Assembly (NCBI GenBank): GCA_964441755.1
Contig: CAYTVG010000004.1
Coordinates: 186,001-250,000 of the forward strand
Direction: 5' to 3'
Source of the DNA: JAUMBM01 sp964441755
GTDB lineage: Bacteria; Bacteroidota; Bacteroidia; Chitinophagales; Saprospiraceae
Length of the DNA: 64,000 nucleotides
The notes beneath the pieces were generated by a model. It ran no database searches and was not told the origin of the DNA. It worked only from the letters and a program-made list of their open reading frames with translations. Position numbers and translations under genes: made by a program. Of this stretch, positions 42,274-50,593 are shown one piece after another. The number at the start of each line of letters is the position of its first letter. Positions within the stretch are counted from its first letter, which is position 1.

Positions 42274-43248
42274 CTATTCCCAATCGGCTTCATATACATG
42301 TACACCGGAAGCATCCCCTACCGTGTAGCGAAAATTGCTAACGTTGGCAAAAGCTCCGGTAGTTCCGTCATTGCGAATAGCTACAAAACCAGCCATTGGC
42401 CGGCCCGGGCCTGACGGCAAACGCTTATTGATGCGCCGGACCACTTCCTTACAGGCCTCGGTCGGGCTGGCTCCTTGTCGCATCAGCTCAACAACAAGAA
42501 AGCACCCTACGGCCTTGATGATGTATTCACCCTGTCCGGTGGCACTTGCCCCCCCTACTTCGTTGTCTACATACAGGCCGGCTCCAATAATAGGTGAATC
42601 TCCAACCCTGCCACGCAGTTTATTGCTCATGCCACTGGTAGAGCAAGCTCCTGCCATTCGGCTGTCAGCCCCGAGTACCACCATGCCGATGGTGTCATGG
42701 TTATCCGCACCACTGGCGGGCAATACGGCAGCTTCTTTCATGGCACGGCGTTGATCTTCCCAAATACGCTTTGCCTCGTCTGTGAGCAAATTTTCCTTTC
42801 TGAACCCTTTTTCTTTTGCAAACAGCAAAGCTCCTTCCCCTGCCAGGACCACGTGCTGCGTATCCTCCATGACTCGACGCGCCACGGATACCGGGTGCTT
42901 TATATGCTCCAGAAACATAACACTGCCTGCATTACCCTGTTCATCCATGATGCATGCATCCAGCGTAACCTTGCCAGTGATATCTGGCAAACCTCCATAG
43001 CCTACGGAATGATCCTCAGGATCCGCTTCTACATACCTCACACCCGCTTCCACAGCATCCAGGGGTCTTTCATTCCTAAGCAGCGCAGCCAGTGCCACCT
43101 CTACACCAGGACTGTTGGGCCATGTAGCAATAACCTTGGGGCCACCCCTCTGAGCCCTCCAGGCAGGATGAGCTTGCAACGAAAAAGAATTCCCCAGCAA
43201 GGCCCCGAGCCCCAGGGACTGCCAGAAAAATCTACGACGATTGTTCAT
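42274..43248 (-). CDS. Glycosylasparaginase / isoaspartyl peptidase (Ntn-hydrolase), exported
   Basis: The 324-residue enzyme has a Tat-like signal (NNRRRFFWQSLGLGALLGNS) and the N-terminal nucleophile site HDTIGMVVLG, where self-cleavage before the threonine makes the active alpha/beta form. The CSTSGMSNKLRGRVGDSPIIGAG region binds substrate. Members remove the sugar-linked or isoaspartyl asparagine side chain; glycosylasparaginase is the closer match. It lies 31 bases before NhaC's end on the same strand and was probably exported to the periplasm to scavenge glycopeptides. Confidence 0.87.
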   Translation of the reverse strand: MNNRRRFFWQSLGLGALLGNSFSLQAHPAWRAQRGGPKVIATWPNSPGVEVALAALLRNERPLDAVEAGVRYVEADPEDHSVGYGGLPDITGKVTLDACIMDEQGNAGSVMFLEHIKHPVSVARRVMEDTQHVVLAGEGALLFAKEKGFRKENLLTDEAKRIWEDQRRAMKEAAVLPASGADNHDTIGMVVLGADSRMAGACSTSGMSNKLRGRVGDSPIIGAGLYVDNEVGGASATGQGEYIIKAVGCFLVVELMRQGASPTEACKEVVRRINKRLPSGPGRPMAGFVAIRNDGTTGAFANVSNFRYTVGDASGVHVYEADWE

Positions 43249-43279
43249 ATTATAGTAATCAGATATGATAAAAGAAAAA

Positions 43280-44764
43280 TTACCAAATTCCTAGCAGCAG
43301 GTAAAAAAAGGCTGCCCCGGCGCCCGCCAGTAAAGCGTACGGAAGCTGTGTTTTCACATGGTCTACATGATCTGTAGCAGATGCCATAGATGATAAAATG
43401 GTCGTATCGCTGATAGGCGAACAATGGTCTCCAAACACACCTCCTCCGAGAGCTGCTGCAATTGCCATGGTTACATCTGCCCCAAGTTGCTGAGCCATTG
43501 GTACAGCTATTGGGATCATAATAGCAAAGGTTCCCCAGGAGGTCCCTGTAGCAAAGGCAATAAAACAACTTACAACGAATATGAGCAGTGGTGTCAGCGA
43601 AGGCGAAAGCCAGGAACGTGTCAGTTCAGCCACATATAAGCCGGTCCCCAACTGCTTGCAAAGGCTACCAATTGCGAAAGCCAGCATCATCAACAGCGCC
43701 AACGGCATCATACCTGATATTCCCTTCAGGCTAAGCTCTACCATTTCGATGAAACCCATGATACGCTGGGCTTTATAAAGTAACATACTCATCAATAGAG
43801 AGGTCAATACAGCAATCAGCACAGCCGTAGATCCCGACCCTCTCCCTATGGCCAGCACGAAGGTATTCAACCAATTTCCCTGAGGCTGGTCTTTCAACGC
43901 AGCCTCCCAGCCAGTGTATGCCAGCATGAGAGGCATCGATACAACCATCAGTACAATTGGTAGCACCATATTAAATGCGCGGGGCGTAACGCCCACCACC
44001 ATTGGCTGCTCCGTGAGTTCAGCACCTACCATCGGGCGTGCATTTTCCCACAAAACTTTTCCTTCCTCTGTGCGCCTGCGCGCCAGCCGCAAAGGGCCTA
44101 TCAACCAACCACGCCATGCAACCGCCAAGCAAAGCAGAAGCGCCAGCATAGGATAAAAATTCCACACCATTACAGACATCATAACAGAAAAAGGGTCGGT
44201 GAAGCCCTGTACCACTAAAAGCCCCATAATAAATGCTCCCCAACCATTGAAAGGTATGAGAATACTACTATTGGCCGACGTAGCGTCAGCTATATATGCC
44301 AGCTCCTCCCGCGACATTCTCAACTTATCAAACAAAGGACGAAATAAGGCGCCCACAGTGAGCACCGAGATACTCGACTCCACAAAAATCAGTACTCCTG
44401 TCAGCCAGGCCATCAAAGCAACCTTACGACGAGAATGCTCCTCTCCCGTTTGTGCCTGCCTGCTCAACCATTGTTGAATCAGTCTGATGAAGCCCTCTAC
44501 CCCGCCTGATCGTTGCATCATGATAATCAGGCCTCCTACAAGCGCACAAAACATAATAGTCCGGGTATTACCCGCATCAGCGAAGACATCCACCAATGCC
44601 TGCACAGTTTGCAAACTACCCTGCAACAGGTTACCGTTGGCAATAATCAGCCAACCAGCCCAAATTCCCAACAGCAAAGAGATGAATACCTGCCGACTCA
44701 GGATGGACAACACCACTGCTAACAGTGGAGGCAGCAGGCTCAACAATCCATAATTTGCTTCCAT
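43280..44764 (-). CDS. NhaC-family Na+/H+ antiporter
   Basis: The 494-residue protein has about 12-13 membrane helices with NhaC-type features: FVESSISVLTVGALFRPLFDK, the ADATSANSSILIPFNGWGAF segment and the GTSWGTFAIMIPIAVPMA and GGVFGDHCSPISDTTILSS blocks. It exchanges sodium for protons, useful in a marine habitat; related members carry organic ions, so specificity is not certain. The ATG at 44764 (MEANYGLL) is preferred over the frame start at 44809. Its start faces the dehydratase gene, with a palindrome between them. Confidence 0.87.
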   Translation of the reverse strand: MEANYGLLSLLPPLLAVVLSILSRQVFISLLLGIWAGWLIIANGNLLQGSLQTVQALVDVFADAGNTRTIMFCALVGGLIIMMQRSGGVEGFIRLIQQWLSRQAQTGEEHSRRKVALMAWLTGVLIFVESSISVLTVGALFRPLFDKLRMSREELAYIADATSANSSILIPFNGWGAFIMGLLVVQGFTDPFSVMMSVMVWNFYPMLALLLCLAVAWRGWLIGPLRLARRRTEEGKVLWENARPMVGAELTEQPMVVGVTPRAFNMVLPIVLMVVSMPLMLAYTGWEAALKDQPQGNWLNTFVLAIGRGSGSTAVLIAVLTSLLMSMLLYKAQRIMGFIEMVELSLKGISGMMPLALLMMLAFAIGSLCKQLGTGLYVAELTRSWLSPSLTPLLIFVVSCFIAFATGTSWGTFAIMIPIAVPMAQQLGADVTMAIAAALGGGVFGDHCSPISDTTILSSMASATDHVDHVKTQLPYALLAGAGAAFFYLLLGIW

Positions 44765-44770
44765 TGTGCG

Positions 44771-44778
44771 TATATTTG
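44771..44778 (+). promoter_or_regulatory. Promoter -7 element (TATATTTG) of the dehydratase gene
   Basis: A perfect TAnnTTTG match lies 72 bases before the ATG at 44851. The nearest TTTG upstream (44754) is only 13 bases away, shorter than usual. The predicted start of transcription is close to 44785, ahead of the palindrome at 44801. Confidence 0.4.
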
Positions 44779-44800
44779 CGCTTGCAAAATACGCAGATAC

Positions 44801-44828
44801 AGGAATCATTGTTATAAAAATGATTCCT
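44801..44828. promoter_or_regulatory. Operator-like palindrome between nhaC and the dehydratase gene
   Basis: AGGAATCATT (44801-44810) and AATGATTCCT (44819-44828) are perfect inverted copies separated by 8 bases, in the short divergent region. It may be a regulator site or a hairpin in the dehydratase leader. No regulator gene adjoins it. Confidence 0.5.
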
Positions 44829-44850
44829 TTACCTTATTTAATTTGATACC

Positions 44851-45816
44851 ATGTCACTACCTCCTTTATTCGCAGTACCCGATAAAAACGACCTCATCCT
44901 CACCCACGCCTATATTACACCTTATATTCGGCGTACACCCGTACTCAGCAGCGGTAGCCTTAACAGGCTGGCAGGCGCCGAACTATACTTTAAGTGTGAA
45001 AATTTTCAAAAAATTGGCGCCTTCAAAATGCGCGGAGGCGCAAGCGCTGCCCTTCGGCTTACAGATGAGGAGCGGCGCCTTGGCCTTGCCACACACTCCA
45101 GCGGCAACCATGCACAAGCCGTTGCACGAGCAGCACGACTCTTTGGTGCTCCGGCCTATATTGTTATGCCAAACAATGCTCCCAGACCCAAAATTGAGGC
45201 AACTCGTAGTTATGGAGCAGAAGTCATCTTCTGTGCCCCAACGCCTGAAGACCGAGAAGCTGCGCTGGCCGAAGTTGTCCGTAAAACCGGTGCCACTTTT
45301 ATCCACCCTTACAACGACTGGAATGTCATTGCCGGACAGGCAACGGCAGCCAAGGAACTCATTGAAGATGTGCCGCTACCCCTTGACATAATAATTCCAC
45401 CCGTTGGTGGTGGAGGCCTGCTGAGCGGCACGGCACTTGCTGCCCGCTATTTTTCACCCTCAACCCGTACCATAGGCGCCGAACCTCAGGCGGTGGATGA
45501 TGCCAAACGATCCTTACAAAGTGGTACTATTGAAAAAAATCTCACTACAAATACCATCGCTGACGGACTCCGGACACCACTGGGAGAGAAAACTTTTGCC
45601 GTCATCCAACAGCATGTTGAAGACATTCTTACCGTTGATGAAGAGGCTATCGTGCAGGCCATGAAACTTACTTACGAAAGGCTCAAGATTGTCATAGAGC
45701 CCAGTTGTGCCTTACCTTTGGCTGTCGTGCTGGCAAATCCACAGCTCTTTCACGACAAAAAAATCGGACTGATCCTCACAGGAGGCAATGTTGACTTAAA
45801 CAAACTACCTTTTTAG
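44851..45816 (+). CDS. Threonine/serine dehydratase (PLP-dependent, fold type II)
   Basis: The 321-residue enzyme has the PLP lysine in KCENFQKIGAFKMRGGA, the SSGNHAQAVARAA loop and the glycine-rich PPVGGGGLLSG phosphate cup. It lacks the C-terminal regulatory domain of biosynthetic IlvA, so it resembles catabolic threonine dehydratase or serine racemase/dehydratase. The product would be 2-oxobutyrate or pyruvate. Divergent from nhaC. Confidence 0.87.
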   Translation: MSLPPLFAVPDKNDLILTHAYITPYIRRTPVLSSGSLNRLAGAELYFKCENFQKIGAFKMRGGASAALRLTDEERRLGLATHSSGNHAQAVARAARLFGAPAYIVMPNNAPRPKIEATRSYGAEVIFCAPTPEDREAALAEVVRKTGATFIHPYNDWNVIAGQATAAKELIEDVPLPLDIIIPPVGGGGLLSGTALAARYFSPSTRTIGAEPQAVDDAKRSLQSGTIEKNLTTNTIADGLRTPLGEKTFAVIQQHVEDILTVDEEAIVQAMKLTYERLKIVIEPSCALPLAVVLANPQLFHDKKIGLILTGGNVDLNKLPF

Positions 45817-46154
45817 CAAGGCTTTTACCGCTACAAAGCTTAAACAATTCATGATTTATTCACTGATGTCCCCTCTACACGGGCTCAGCTGCTCTATTTT
45901 TTACGGGATGACTGCCTATTTTCATACTTTTTTCATTTTTTATTGAAAATACAATAAAAATTCATTTTATCAGATTTTTAATTAAATACTTAAATAACAA
46001 ATATTTACACAAAAACTAAGCATAAAAACAGACTAAAAAAGCTTTTTTCGTACAAAAAAAACGAGCCCCTGTCGGTATTTTGTTGAATAAAGTTGTATTT
46101 TTGATTCAACAAATCAATTAGAACAATTTCAACGTTCAACAAAACCACCGTCTT
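45817..46154. other. AT-rich gap upstream of the ECF sigma gene
   Basis: This 338-base stretch is markedly AT-rich compared with its surroundings. It contains a perfect 14-bp palindrome (AAAAAAGCTTTTTT at 46035-46048) and, near its end, TATTTTTG (46096-46103), a TAnnTTTG match 51 bases before the sigma gene. A TTTG box occurs only 13 bases upstream of that, which is short. No coding frame of note is present. The long AT-rich leader suggests regulated expression. Confidence 0.6.
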
Positions 46155-46700
46155 ATGTCTCAATTAGAGTTTCATGATCGCTTTGAGAAAATGTCGGCGC
46201 TGTTGCAGGCTTTTGCCTATAACTTGACGAAGAATTCTGATGATGCAAAAGACCTGTATCAGGAGACGGCATTCAGAGCGTTGACCAATCGCGACAAATT
46301 TCGTCCGGGTACCAATTTCAAAGCCTGGCTTTTCACGATTATGAAAAATATTTTCATCAACAATTATCGTCGTAAAGCCAAGGCTAATACAATTATGGAT
46401 TCTACGGATAACCTTTACTTTCTCAACGCAAGTGCTGCACTCACGCCGAACGCTGCGGAAAGTAGCATGATGATGAAGGAACTCACGAAGATGGTTATCT
46501 CACTGGATGACAGTATTCGGGTGCCATTTCTGATGCACTATCAAGGCTACCGTTATCAGGAGATTGCTGATTATCTTGAGCTGCCGCTCGGTACTGTGAA
46601 AAGTCGCATTTTCTTTGCCCGCAAAGAACTCAAAGATCAGGTGCAGCGTCACTATGGTCTTCGTCTAAGCCCGGGAGTAGAGAGTGATGAGCTCAACTAA
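46155..46700 (+). CDS. ECF-type RNA polymerase sigma factor
   Basis: The 181-residue protein has sigma region 2 (LLQAFAYNLTKNSDDAKDLYQE, then FKAWLFTIMKNIFINNYRR) and region 4 (LPLGTVKSRIFFARKEL, with the helix-turn-helix YQEIADYLEL). There is no adjacent anti-sigma gene, so it looks like the orphan ECF factor common in Bacteroidota. A strong terminator follows, so it is transcribed alone. Target promoters are unknown. Confidence 0.92.
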   Translation: MSQLEFHDRFEKMSALLQAFAYNLTKNSDDAKDLYQETAFRALTNRDKFRPGTNFKAWLFTIMKNIFINNYRRKAKANTIMDSTDNLYFLNASAALTPNAAESSMMMKELTKMVISLDDSIRVPFLMHYQGYRYQEIADYLELPLGTVKSRIFFARKELKDQVQRHYGLRLSPGVESDELN

Positions 46701-46732
46701 TCGCGCTCTCATTCACTCAATAGTTTTTCTCT

Positions 46733-46770
46733 AAGCACACATTAGCGGTTGTTGCCGCTAATGTGTGCTT
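46733..46770 (+). terminator. Intrinsic terminator after the sigma gene
   Basis: AAGCACACATTAGCGG and CCGCTAATGTGTGCTT pair perfectly (16 bp) around a 6-base loop, 32 bases after the sigma stop, followed by TCATTT. A possible mutY start at 46763 lies within this stem and is rejected. Confidence 0.85.
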
Positions 46771-46834
46771 TCATTTAGCGCCTTTTTTTGAAAAAAAAGA
46801 AAAAACAGGCTGCTGTTTTTGTTGTTTTATCCGC

Positions 46835-47920
46835 ATGACGAACGAACAACAGGTTTTCTTCACAACCCGTCTTCTCAAATGGTATGCCGGTTCTCACCGA
46901 CCACTGCCCTGGAAAGCCTCTAAAGATGTGTATATTATTTGGATTTCTGAGATTATCCTACAGCAGACACGCGTGGTGCAGGGACTCTCTTATTTTCACC
47001 GTTTTATAGAGCGCTTTCCTTCTGTTGAAGTGCTGGCTGCGGCGCCTGTCGACGATGTTCTGAAGTGCTGGGAAGGACTGGGTTACTACACGCGCGCGCG
47101 CAATCTGCACAAAGCAGCTGCTATCATTGTGCGTGATTACGGTGGGCAATTTCCAAAGACCTATCAACAAATACTGGCTCTGCCGGGGATAGGCCCCTAC
47201 ACCGCTTCAGCCATTGCCTCATTCGCCTTTGATCTCCCTCACGCGGTTGTCGACGGGAATGTGTATCGGGTGCTTTCTCGCTTCACGGGCATTGACACCC
47301 CTATTGACCGGCCTGAGGGAATACACATATTCAGGGAGCTTGCCAACCGATGCCTCGACATCCAGGATCCGGCCACCTATAATCAGGCGATTATGGATTT
47401 TGGTGCAACTTGCTGCACGCCTGCGCGACCCGGCTGTTCTCGTTGTCCACTCGCAGATCAATGCCGCGCTTTTCAGACAGACAGCGTGCAGACACTGCCT
47501 GTCAAGGCCAATAAGATCGAGCGGAAGACGCGTTACTTTCACTATTGCCTGTTTAATCAGGGAAACCACCTCTGGATACGACAGCGTTCCTCAGGCGATA
47601 TTTGGGCCGGACTTTACGATTTTCCATGCATAGAAACCTCCACTCCTTTGACTGAGCTGTTTGTCCCCACAGAACACCCACAATTTCAGGTATGGTGCGA
47701 TCCGGCACAGATTTCAGCCATTGTTTGCTCACCCCCCTTTCGTCAGCAACTGACGCATCAGGAGATCATTGCCTGCTTCTGGGAAATAAATTTGACTGCA
47801 GAATTAGCCCTTCCTGACGGCTTTGTTATCACTGAGCGAAAAAAATTAAGTAATTTTGCCTTGCCTAAAGTAATTATCAGCTATTTACAGCAGAATACCC
47901 TATATTTAAACCTACATTAA
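46835..47920 (+). CDS. mutY: A/G-specific adenine glycosylase
   Basis: The 361-residue enzyme has catalytic E39 (WISEIILQQT), the HhH motif LPGIGPYTASAIASF, catalytic D140 and the iron-sulfur cysteines C194, C201, C204 and C210 (spacing 6-2-5). A NUDIX-like C-terminal domain that reads 8-oxoG follows. It removes adenine from A:8-oxoG mispairs. The ATG at 46835 is chosen because the open frame to 46763 runs into the terminator. It starts the familiar mutY-ssb-gldE-gldD order. Confidence 0.95.
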   Translation: MTNEQQVFFTTRLLKWYAGSHRPLPWKASKDVYIIWISEIILQQTRVVQGLSYFHRFIERFPSVEVLAAAPVDDVLKCWEGLGYYTRARNLHKAAAIIVRDYGGQFPKTYQQILALPGIGPYTASAIASFAFDLPHAVVDGNVYRVLSRFTGIDTPIDRPEGIHIFRELANRCLDIQDPATYNQAIMDFGATCCTPARPGCSRCPLADQCRAFQTDSVQTLPVKANKIERKTRYFHYCLFNQGNHLWIRQRSSGDIWAGLYDFPCIETSTPLTELFVPTEHPQFQVWCDPAQISAIVCSPPFRQQLTHQEIIACFWEINLTAELALPDGFVITERKKLSNFALPKVIISYLQQNTLYLNLH

Positions 47921-47930
47921 TACATCATTT

Positions 47931-48392
47931 ATGCTAAATCGCGTCATGCTCATTGGGCATTTGGGTAGAGATCCGGAAGTCCGTCGGCTGGAAGGCGGTC
48001 AGGCGGTAGGCAAATTTTCAGTTGCCACCAACGAAAGCTATCAGGATAAGAGTGGTAGCTGGCAGACGCTGACAGAGTGGCATGAGGTTGTAGTATGGAG
48101 GCAGTTGGCCGAGAGGGCCGAAATGCAGTTGAAAAAGGGCATGCAGGTATACATAGAAGGCAAGCTCTCTACTCGTAGCTGGCAGGATGCCGAAGGTAAT
48201 CAACGCCGTACTACAGAAGTAGTTGCCAATACCTTTCGCGTTCTCGGACGAAAAGAAGACGGCACAAGAGAAGGCCAGCCTGCAGACAACCCAACATCCT
48301 TCCCTTCATCACCTTCCAATCCCGTCAACAACCATCCGACCGACAGTCCGAATTACAGTTCGACCGCCCCGGATGATGACCTGCCGTTTTAA
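47931..48392 (+). CDS. ssb: Single-stranded DNA-binding protein
   Basis: The 153-residue protein has the OB-fold (MLNRVMLIGHLGRDPEVRRLE, then WHEVVVWRQLAERAEMQLKKG, then VEGKLSTRSWQDAEG) over about residues 1-105, then a disordered Pro/Ser/Asn-rich linker and the acidic tip DDDLPF that recruits repair and replication proteins. It is 10 bases after mutY, so they are likely co-transcribed. Confidence 0.96.
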   Translation: MLNRVMLIGHLGRDPEVRRLEGGQAVGKFSVATNESYQDKSGSWQTLTEWHEVVVWRQLAERAEMQLKKGMQVYIEGKLSTRSWQDAEGNQRRTTEVVANTFRVLGRKEDGTREGQPADNPTSFPSSPSNPVNNHPTDSPNYSSTAPDDDLPF

Positions 48393-48418
48393 ACATTTGC
48401 TCACAACGCTTTTACCAG

Positions 48419-49861
48419 TTGGATACTGACCCCTTACCTTTATCTTCGTTCACTTCTGTCCTCGGCTTCACCGAACCACTCCTCCTGTCCGTCGGTTCAT
48501 CATCGGATGCTATCTTTGGGCTGGTTACTATATGTCTGTTACTGGTTTGCTCAGCACTCGTGTCAGGGTCTGAAGTTTCATATTTTTCTCTAAGTCCCAC
48601 CGACATAGAAAAATTGGCCGAAGAAAATTCAGTCGTCTCCCGAAGAATCCTCAGTCTGAAAGACAAACCCCGACGGCTGTTGGCTACGATCCTGATCAGC
48701 AATAACTTTATCAATATTGCCATCGTGCTGCTGTCAGAATATACACTCCGATCTCTGTTGTCCGAAGAATTACTCAACACTTGGGCATCATCCTTAATGC
48801 CGCTGCTTACTTGGATAGGCTCTTACGCTCAGGAGTCCGTTGCACAAGCCATCCATTTTTTCATCACTGTTGTCGGTGTAACTTTTTTATTGGTTCTTTT
48901 CGGTGAAGCTTCCCCAAAGGTGTATGCAACCAATAATCGCATATTGTTGTCCAGACAAATGTCTGCTCCGCTCATGCTCCTCATGCGTATATTTCACTGG
49001 CCTGCCGAGTTACTTGTGCGGGGTACCAACCTGATTGAAAAGAGACTTACCAATCATACCGCAACGGTAGCACGCACCAGCAGAGAAGACATTGACGAAG
49101 CTATTGCCATTACCATCCGTGGGGAAGAAGACGGAGAACAAGACAGCGACATTCTCAAAAGAATCCTCAAGTTCCGAGATGTGGCCGTTAAGCAAATCAT
49201 GCGCTCTCGTGTTGATTTGGTAGCTGTTGACCAGCAAGTCTTATTCCCCGAACTACTCGACATCATCCGTAGCAGTGGCTATTCGCGCATTCCTGTTTAT
49301 GACGAAAACATTGATAATGTTGTTGGCATACTCTACGTTAAAGATTTACTGGGGCATTTATCTGAATCTAATTCCTTTCGCTGGCAGCAACTGGTACGCA
49401 CCACCGTGTTGTTTATCCCGGAAGCAAAAAAAATAAAGGATCTGCTGCAGGAATTTCAGTCAGCCCAGTTACATATGGCCATTGTTGTCGACGAATACGG
49501 TGGCACCAGCGGCCTCATCACCCTCGAGGACATACTCGAAGAAATTATCGGCGACATCAAAGATGAGTTCGATGATGAGCCAGAAGTTATTTTTGAAAAA
49601 CTGGATGATTTCAATTATATCTTCGATGGCCGCACCATGCTCAACGATGTTTGTCGCACTATGGGTATCTCCGTAGACGTGTTTGAAGAGGCTAAAGGAG
49701 AGGCTGATTCGTTAGCTGGTATGGTACTGGAAATCCTGCGCGAATTTCCCGAAAATGGTGAAGAAGTTCTCCTCTACCCCTATCGGCTCAAAGTTGTGGC
49801 TGTCAATGAAAGGCGCATTGAACGCATACTGATTACGCTTCCCTCATCAGAAGAACTTTAA
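48419..49861 (+). CDS. gldE: Gliding-motility protein GldE (CNNM/HlyC-like, CBS domains)
   Basis: The 480-residue protein has a DUF21/CNNM membrane domain (ALVSGSEVSYFSLSPTDIEKL, RRLLATILISNNFINIAIVLLSE), two CBS repeats, and a C-terminal CorC_HlyC domain (DFNYIFDGRTMLNDVCRTMGI). It sits between ssb and gldD, the position of GldE in gliding Bacteroidota. No in-frame ATG is available near the start; TTG 48419 is the best choice, 26 bases after ssb. GldE is believed to help GldD stabilise T9SS/gliding components. CBS domains hint at ligand sensing. Confidence 0.9.
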   Translation: MDTDPLPLSSFTSVLGFTEPLLLSVGSSSDAIFGLVTICLLLVCSALVSGSEVSYFSLSPTDIEKLAEENSVVSRRILSLKDKPRRLLATILISNNFINIAIVLLSEYTLRSLLSEELLNTWASSLMPLLTWIGSYAQESVAQAIHFFITVVGVTFLLVLFGEASPKVYATNNRILLSRQMSAPLMLLMRIFHWPAELLVRGTNLIEKRLTNHTATVARTSREDIDEAIAITIRGEEDGEQDSDILKRILKFRDVAVKQIMRSRVDLVAVDQQVLFPELLDIIRSSGYSRIPVYDENIDNVVGILYVKDLLGHLSESNSFRWQQLVRTTVLFIPEAKKIKDLLQEFQSAQLHMAIVVDEYGGTSGLITLEDILEEIIGDIKDEFDDEPEVIFEKLDDFNYIFDGRTMLNDVCRTMGISVDVFEEAKGEADSLAGMVLEILREFPENGEEVLLYPYRLKVVAVNERRIERILITLPSSEEL

Positions 49862-49865
49862 TTGC

Positions 49866-50519
49866 ATGCAAGATTTTCCAGGTAATTCCATATACAACTA
49901 CAGAGGTGCTGTCAGATTTATGGTACTACTGGCGATTGCTGTCACAGGCCTTCTGGGTCTTACAGCTTGCAGTAATGAGCCTGTACCCGCACCGCGTCCC
50001 CGCGCCTATCCAAAGGTTGTGTACCCTCAAAAACAGTACCAGCCACTGGATGCCGGTTATTGTCCCTTTACTTTTTCCTACCCTAGCTACACCCGTATTG
50101 AGCAACAGAAACTTTTCTTTGATGAACGTCCCGCCCACGATTGTTGGTTTGACGTTTATTATCCGCAGTTCGATGCCCGGATTCACTTCAGCTATTATCC
50201 CATTGGGCAGGCAGGCAAAGATTTAAATCAGCTTTGGCAGGACGCATTTGAGCTGGCCGACTGGCACAATAAGCGCGCCAACTATATTGACGAGCTTCGT
50301 ATTAACCGGCCGGAAGCCAAGGTAAGCGGGATTGCCTTTGAGATGAAGGGTGCTGCTGCCAGCCCGTACCAGTTTTTTGTCACAGACAGCACCAACCATT
50401 TTGTGCGTGCTGCCCTCTACTTCAACACCCAGTCGCGTCCTGATTCTCTGGCACCTGTCATCCAATTCGTCAAAGAAGATATCGTCCACCTGCTGGAAAC
50501 TTTTCAATGGCAACAATAG
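49866..50519 (+). CDS. gldD: Gliding-motility lipoprotein GldD
   Basis: The 217-residue protein has a signal sequence ending in the lipobox LTAC and a domain with AGYCPFTFSYPSYTRIEQ, WFDVYYPQFDARIHFSYYPI and NRANYIDELRINRP-type blocks seen in GldD. It is a lipoprotein needed for gliding and for T9SS function in Flavobacterium. The gene starts 4 bases after gldE. ATG 49866 is taken; a shorter start at 49920 would also give a lipoprotein signal. Confidence 0.92.
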   Translation: MQDFPGNSIYNYRGAVRFMVLLAIAVTGLLGLTACSNEPVPAPRPRAYPKVVYPQKQYQPLDAGYCPFTFSYPSYTRIEQQKLFFDERPAHDCWFDVYYPQFDARIHFSYYPIGQAGKDLNQLWQDAFELADWHNKRANYIDELRINRPEAKVSGIAFEMKGAAASPYQFFVTDSTNHFVRAALYFNTQSRPDSLAPVIQFVKEDIVHLLETFQWQQ

Positions 50520-50593
50520 CAGCAGGTATTTCATATTGCTTTAATATGCTTCCTTTAGGGAGGCATTTGCATGGGAGGTTGCGCCCTGCAGTC

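Noticed and set aside
23021..42969. An 18-base identity (ATGCATGCATCCAGCGTA) shared near 23021 and 42950
   Set aside because: Both are minus-strand coding sequence for Thr-Leu-Asp-Ala-Cys in unrelated proteins (DUF3108 and the asparaginase); chance codon identity explains it.
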